Shown in pieces: positions 13,221-17,877 of a stretch of 17,877 nucleotides of DNA. The notes beneath the pieces are model-generated. The model was not told where the DNA came from. It did not search any database and worked only from the letters and a program-made list of their open reading frames with translations. This stretch comes from an uncultured Desulfobulbaceae bacterium. Its GTDB lineage: Bacteria; Desulfobacterota; Desulfobulbia; Desulfobulbales; Desulfobulbaceae. Positions within the stretch are counted from its first letter, which is position 1, and every line of letters starts with the position of its first letter. The position numbers were made by a program, and so were the translations under genes. The DNA is taken from NCBI GenBank assembly GCA_947260045.1, contig CAMYOP010000016.1, positions 1-17,877 of the forward strand. The letters are read 5' to 3'.

Positions 13221-16148
13221 ATGCTTATGACAGACTTCAAACAGGGTGAAACCTACAGCGGCTTTACGCTTGAAAAAAAAGAAACCGTCCAGGAGATAAA
13301 CTCCACAGTTTTTCTTTTCAGGCATAAACTGCTTGGCACCCCTGTATTTGCTATCAAAAACAGTGATGAGAATAAAACGTTTTCCGTAGCTTTTCAGACC
13401 GTCCCTGAAGATTCAACAGGTGTTGCCCATATTTTGGAGCATTGCGTCCTTATGGGTTCCAAAAAATATCCTGTCCGCGATGTTTTTGGAGAAATCAATA
13501 AAGGCGGACTCATGACCTTTCTCAATGCCATGACAGGATCAGATGTTACCTGGTATCCATTTGCCACCCGTAACATGAAAGAATATTTTAACATTTTAGA
13601 TGTCTACTGCGATGTTACCTTAAATCCGCTCATCCTTCGCGATACCTTTGAGCAGGAGGGTTGGCACTATCACAAAGAAGAAAAAGATCAACCAACCCAA
13701 TTCCAGGGTGTTGTTTTCAATGAAATGAAGGGCGCATTCTCCGACCCCTTCCGCTCAATATTCCATCATGTCTTCAAAGAGCTTATGCCAGACTCCACCT
13801 ATGTGCACGAGTCAGGCGGTGATCCGAAAAATATTCCAGAACTTAGCTACGAAAAATTTGTCGAGTTCCATCACAAACATTATCATCCGTCAAATGCAAC
13901 TATCTTTTTCTATGGGAATGCTCCCCTTTCTGAGGAACTGGCTTTTCTCCAGGAACGTTTTCTGGCATCCTATAAAAATGGCGGCGAGAAAATTCCACTG
14001 AAACAGGGTAGTGAAGTCAACGAACATCTGTATATAGATGATACCTACGGCGTCCAGCCAGGAAGTGACCTTGACGGTAAAACCTTCCATGTTGTCTGCT
14101 CCACCATCGGTACCGTGTTAGAGGTAAAGCGCAATACAGCCTATAAAATCATTTCAAATATTTTGTATAATTCCGATGCTTCACCACTCAAGAAAAAAAT
14201 TATGGAATCTGGTTACTGTAAAGACTTTGGCGGACTTTTTCTGCCAAACTCCTGTTTCAAAACCTTTATGATGACCTATATGGTGGGCAGTGAGCCCCAT
14301 TTTCGTGATAATTTCCAGAAACTTTTTGAACAAACCCTGCAAGAAATCGTTGAACAAACCCTGGATCGTGACCTTGTCTTATCAGAGCTCAACAAATTTG
14401 AGTTCTCTGCTCGAGAAGAGATGATAAAAGCCCAGCGTGGTCTGGATCTTATCGGCAAGGCTATGCCCTTGCTCAAACATGGCGGAGACCCGTTTGGCAG
14501 TCTTTGTGTGGATGAGCTTTTCGCCCAGATACGAAAAGAAGCACTGGAAGACAATTATTTTGAGCGACTGATCCAGGATTTTCTCCTCAATAATCCATCA
14601 GCTGTTACGGTTACGCTCCGTCCAGATCCCAACAAAATTATAGAGACTCTGCAGGCTGAACAAAAACAGCTGGCTGATTATGAAAACAGTCTGGATGATA
14701 CTGCCATTGAAACACTGATCACTCATACAAATGACTTACTCGAGCTCCAACAAAAGCCCAATAGCGATGAAGAGTTAAAACAGCTTCCTCATCTGACTAT
14801 TGCTGATTTAACCAGACCTCTTAATTTTCATGCGGTAGAGGCACGAGAGCTTGGCGGCAGACCATTTCTTGTGAACAACCTGCCAACAAATTCAATTTCA
14901 TACATGGATTTCGGTTTTAACTGTTCAGGTCTCTCCGCCGAACAGTTAAGCTATCTCGACTTATTTGCATCCATTGTCACTGAAATCGGCACAAAAGATA
15001 AAGATTTTATGGCCTTTGCCAAAGCACTCAATATATGCACAGGTGGATTCAGTCACTCCTTCAACACCCACCTTCATGTGAGTGATCCCAAGAATCCGCG
15101 CCCCCTGCTCTGGTTTCACCTCAAATCACTTTCCGGCTACCTTGACAGCGCCATGGAACTTGCTGCAGAGATATTTTCCTCGGTGAGTTTTAGTGACAGA
15201 CAACATATACGGGAAATAGTCCAGAGGGAATATGCCTGGGCCGAACACTCCGTCCAAAGTGAAGGGTATGGTCTTGCCTCTTCCAGAGTTTTTGCAAACC
15301 TAGGCCTGGCAGGCATGTACAATGAATATGTGAGTGGAGTTACTTCATATCAGGTACTTAAAAATTTAGCACAACAGTATGACTCCCTTGAAGAACGCTT
15401 TTTGCAAATTTGCGAAGAAATTAAGAGAAGTGTCTTTCACCGTAATGGCCTGACAATCTCCATCACTTCAACCGAAAAAGACATCGCTCGTTTTGAAAAT
15501 AAGAGCGGGCTGATTATTGACAGTCTCGAGGGAACCGAACTCTCCCATGGTCCTCCTCAGTTTGAGACATTTGTTCGCAATCAGGCCTTTACGAGCTCTG
15601 CAGAGGTTGTCTATAATGTCCAGGGTTGCAATCTCATGGACCACGACAGTTATAACGGTCATTTCGATGTTCTTAAAACTTGGCTTTCGCGGGATTTCCT
15701 CTGGAACACTGTCAGACAGATTGGTGGGGCGTATGGCTGTTTTATCCAGTTTAACAACATCTCCGGCAATTTTGCCCTGGTCAGCTACAGAGATCCACAA
15801 ATCAGAAAGACTTATGAGACCTTTAATTCCATTGCTCAAAGTATCAGTGAACTCACTCTTTCAGACCAGGCACTGCAACAACTCATCATCGGGGCGTATG
15901 GTAAATTCGATCCCCACCATGGTCCTGCCGCAAAAGGTGCCACAGCAAGAAACGAATACCTCTCAGGAATTACACCAGAATACAAACAGCGCTGTGTGGA
16001 TGCCATTAAAAGCACATGCCTTGCTGACTTGAAAAAATTCGCTCCTGCATTTCAAAACTTAATAGATAATTCTTATCTTGCTACCATTGGCAATACCGAA
16101 AAAATAAATACAGAAATGGAACTCTTTGACGAGATTGTTGATATTTAA
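13221..16148 (+). CDS. M16C zinc metallopeptidase (presequence protease/PreP-like)
   Basis: This 975-residue protein has the length and layout of the M16C 'cryptidase' family, two homologous halves enclosing a peptide-degrading chamber. The inverted zinc motif H70-x-x-E73-H74 (VAHILEHCVLMGS) is intact, with Glu168 (VVFNEMKGAFSD) as the third zinc ligand. The flanking MTFLNAMTGSDVTWYPFATRN and YHPSNATIFFYGN are characteristic. The C-terminal half carries an R/Y pair in NEYLSGITPEYKQR. No signal peptide is seen, so it is probably cytoplasmic and degrades peptides. The start is ambiguous between the ATG at 13221 and the in-frame ATG at 13227. Neither has a clear Shine-Dalgarno. Confidence 0.92.
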   Translation: MLMTDFKQGETYSGFTLEKKETVQEINSTVFLFRHKLLGTPVFAIKNSDENKTFSVAFQTVPEDSTGVAHILEHCVLMGSKKYPVRDVFGEINKGGLMTFLNAMTGSDVTWYPFATRNMKEYFNILDVYCDVTLNPLILRDTFEQEGWHYHKEEKDQPTQFQGVVFNEMKGAFSDPFRSIFHHVFKELMPDSTYVHESGGDPKNIPELSYEKFVEFHHKHYHPSNATIFFYGNAPLSEELAFLQERFLASYKNGGEKIPLKQGSEVNEHLYIDDTYGVQPGSDLDGKTFHVVCSTIGTVLEVKRNTAYKIISNILYNSDASPLKKKIMESGYCKDFGGLFLPNSCFKTFMMTYMVGSEPHFRDNFQKLFEQTLQEIVEQTLDRDLVLSELNKFEFSAREEMIKAQRGLDLIGKAMPLLKHGGDPFGSLCVDELFAQIRKEALEDNYFERLIQDFLLNNPSAVTVTLRPDPNKIIETLQAEQKQLADYENSLDDTAIETLITHTNDLLELQQKPNSDEELKQLPHLTIADLTRPLNFHAVEARELGGRPFLVNNLPTNSISYMDFGFNCSGLSAEQLSYLDLFASIVTEIGTKDKDFMAFAKALNICTGGFSHSFNTHLHVSDPKNPRPLLWFHLKSLSGYLDSAMELAAEIFSSVSFSDRQHIREIVQREYAWAEHSVQSEGYGLASSRVFANLGLAGMYNEYVSGVTSYQVLKNLAQQYDSLEERFLQICEEIKRSVFHRNGLTISITSTEKDIARFENKSGLIIDSLEGTELSHGPPQFETFVRNQAFTSSAEVVYNVQGCNLMDHDSYNGHFDVLKTWLSRDFLWNTVRQIGGAYGCFIQFNNISGNFALVSYRDPQIRKTYETFNSIAQSISELTLSDQALQQLIIGAYGKFDPHHGPAAKGATARNEYLSGITPEYKQRCVDAIKSTCLADLKKFAPAFQNLIDNSYLATIGNTEKINTEMELFDEIVDI

Positions 16149-16208
16149 AATATTCAAAATGTATTGGGTACGTTGATTTCTAATTTTATTTGAGAAAGGA
16201 GGTATTCC

Positions 16209-17877
16209 TTGCCCCGTGATCTTCCCATAGGAAACGGCTCACTATTAATCAATTTCGATAAGTCATACCAGATCCGTGACATCTACTGGCCCCATGTCGG
16301 ACAGGAAAACCATACCAGCGGAAAAGTTTGCCGCATGGGTATCTGGGTGGACGGCAAATTCAGCTGGCTTGACGGTGATGTCTGGCAGAGAAATCTGCGC
16401 TATAGCTATAATTCACTCACCACTGAAACCTCTTTAAAACACCCGGAACTTGGTATAAAACTGCTGTTTCGTGACGGGGTCGATTTCCATGAAAACCTGT
16501 TGATCAGACAGATTACTCTGGAAAACCTGACTTCGACTGAAAAATCATGCAGACTTTTTTTCTGCCATGACCTTTCAATAAACGGCACCAATGTCGGTGA
16601 CTCTGCCTACTATGAACCCGAATGGAAAACTATTTTCCACTATAAGGGGAAATGCTGGTTCATGCTCGGCTGTATACAAGGCTGGCAGGATTCCTGGCGT
16701 TCTGAAATTGATCAATGGGCTGTCGGCTTAAAAGAAGTCAGGGAACATGAAGGTTCCTGGCGAGATGCAGAGGATGGTAATCTTTCAGGCAACTCTGTGG
16801 CCCAGGGGAGCATTGATTCTGTTATAGGCTTGCATCTCAAGGTGGAAGCACTTGGGAAAAAATCAGGCTGGTATGCAATGGTTGTGGGCAAAGATTATAA
16901 AGAGGTTACCCGAATTTATAAATCTGTCTTGAACAAGGGTCCTGGCGTTTTTTTGCATCGAACAACTGATTACTGGCGCTTGTGGGTAACAAAAGATCAA
17001 ACTGACTGCAGCAAGCTCTCCTCTGACATCAGCATTCAATACAGGCGCAGCCTGCTTATCCTCAGGAGTCAAATAGATAACCATGGTGCTATAATCGCAG
17101 CCAACGACTTCGATATTGCCATGTTCAACCGTGACACCTACTCCTATATGTGGCCAAGAGACGGAGCCTTGGTTGCCAACACCCTTATTCATGCAGGATA
17201 CTCTGAGATTTCCAGACGATTTTTTGATTTTTGCCACACAGCCATGACCGATGAAGGATTCCTACTCCACAAATACACCCCTGATGGCTCACTTGCTTCT
17301 TCCTGGCATGGATGGCTTATGAATGGGGAAAAGCGTCTCCCCATCCAGGAAGATGAAACTGCCCTTGTCCTCTGGGCACTTTGGCAACATTTTGATGAGT
17401 TCAGGGACATAGAATTTATTAAGCATCACTATAGGGGACTTGTGATCAGAGCTTCTGAATGGATGTGTTCTTATATCGAGGTGAAAAGTGGTCTTCCAGA
17501 GCCTTCATGGGACTTGTGGGAAGAACGTTGCGGAATTCATGCCTGGACAGTTGCAGCTGTATGGGCTGGACTTCAAGCTGGAGCGCGTTTTGCCGAGTCT
17601 TTTGGCGAGCAGAATCTTGCTGTCCGCTATCGCCTTGTTGCCAAAAAAATCAAGGCGGCAACAAAAGAATATTTCTGGAACGAACAAGACAAATCATTTG
17701 TTCGTATGCTCTCACTTACTGATAATGAATTGGTCCAGGATTCGGTCATGGATGCCTCACTGATAGGTCTGTGGTATTTCGGCATGTTTGAAGCCGATGA
17801 TCCATTGATTGTCCAAACCATGGAGTCAATGCAAAAACGTTTGTGGGTTCAGACAGAGGTTGGAGGAATGGCCCGAT
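16209..17877 (+). CDS. Glycoside hydrolase family 15 (glucoamylase-like), 3' truncated by window
   Basis: The frame opens at a TTG (16209) placed 6 bases after AAAGGAGG (16195-16202) and stays open to the right edge, giving 556 visible residues of an expected ~620-650. An N-terminal beta-sandwich domain (LPIGNGSLLINFDKSYQIRD, IYWPHVGQENH) is followed by the (alpha/alpha)6 barrel. Catalytic-region motifs are TYSYMWPRDGALVA (Trp315-Asp318) and PSWDLWEERCGIH, whose Glu438/Glu439 include the expected general acid. The second catalytic Glu would be beyond the edge. GH15 enzymes release glucose from alpha-glucans or act on trehalose or isomaltose-type substrates. No signal peptide is present, which suggests intracellular glycogen or oligosaccharide breakdown. 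It follows the peptidase gene by 60 bases. Confidence 0.93.
   Translation, partial: MPRDLPIGNGSLLINFDKSYQIRDIYWPHVGQENHTSGKVCRMGIWVDGKFSWLDGDVWQRNLRYSYNSLTTETSLKHPELGIKLLFRDGVDFHENLLIRQITLENLTSTEKSCRLFFCHDLSINGTNVGDSAYYEPEWKTIFHYKGKCWFMLGCIQGWQDSWRSEIDQWAVGLKEVREHEGSWRDAEDGNLSGNSVAQGSIDSVIGLHLKVEALGKKSGWYAMVVGKDYKEVTRIYKSVLNKGPGVFLHRTTDYWRLWVTKDQTDCSKLSSDISIQYRRSLLILRSQIDNHGAIIAANDFDIAMFNRDTYSYMWPRDGALVANTLIHAGYSEISRRFFDFCHTAMTDEGFLLHKYTPDGSLASSWHGWLMNGEKRLPIQEDETALVLWALWQHFDEFRDIEFIKHHYRGLVIRASEWMCSYIEVKSGLPEPSWDLWEERCGIHAWTVAAVWAGLQAGARFAESFGEQNLAVRYRLVAKKIKAATKEYFWNEQDKSFVRMLSLTDNELVQDSVMDASLIGLWYFGMFEADDPLIVQTMESMQKRLWVQTEVGGMAR

Noticed and set aside
15468..16032. Overlapping open frames on both strands inside the M16C peptidase gene
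   Set aside because: They lie within a conserved full-length coding sequence and have no independent start signals or motifs.

Overview
The window reads as a chromosomal segment of an anaerobic, Gram-negative, moderately AT-rich bacterium that decodes UGA as selenocysteine. Three selenoprotein genes lie within the first 7 kb, next to a hemerythrin-PAS protein of the kind common in sulfate reducers and other anaerobes. A lipoprotein gene and an M16C 'presequence protease' add to this picture. A member of the Desulfobacterota (Desulfobulbia-like) is my best guess. That is inference from gene content, not from a marker gene.

Region 1 (1-4529) is a glycine/sarcosine/betaine reductase locus in a convergent layout. 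grdC (component C beta, 5' end cut by the window) and grdA (selenoprotein A, in-frame UGA at 1569-1571) run rightward. They meet grdE (component B proprotein with a pyruvoyl-forming Cys) and grdB (selenoprotein B, in-frame UGA at 2213-2215), which run leftward and are separated from each other by one base. Component B would bind the amino substrate, GrdA would carry the Sec-carboxymethyl intermediate, and component C would release acetyl phosphate. grdD is not in the window.

Region 2 (4530-7764) starts with a 343-bp divergent regulatory gap between grdE and an amidohydrolase gene. The amidohydrolase ends inside a strong terminator hairpin that serves the opposite strand. That terminator belongs to a leftward pair: a hemerythrin-PAS protein followed by a thioredoxin-fold selenoprotein with a U-x-x-C active site and a TPR-like tail. 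The UGA of this third selenoprotein (6613-6615) would ordinarily be read as a stop. An FNR/CRP-type palindrome lies upstream of the hemerythrin gene, about 41 bp before a possible start site.

Region 3 (7969-10671) is a rightward three-gene operon with overlapping ends: a VanZ-like membrane protein, a membrane-anchored sulfatase-superfamily protein whose usual metal-ligand and nucleophile motifs are degraded, and a small one-pass protein with an 'HY..YG..EGR' signature. This looks like an uncharacterised envelope system.

Region 4 (10685-12181, leftward) holds a PilZ-like regulator and a small Cys-containing lipoprotein with its own terminator and a palindromic site upstream. A 530-bp AT-rich gap follows.

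Region 5 (12712-17877, rightward) holds dtd (D-aminoacyl-tRNA deacylase), an M16C zinc metallopeptidase, and a GH15 glucoamylase-like enzyme that starts at TTG and runs off the right edge. I saw no tRNA, rRNA, CRISPR array, IS element or phage gene.
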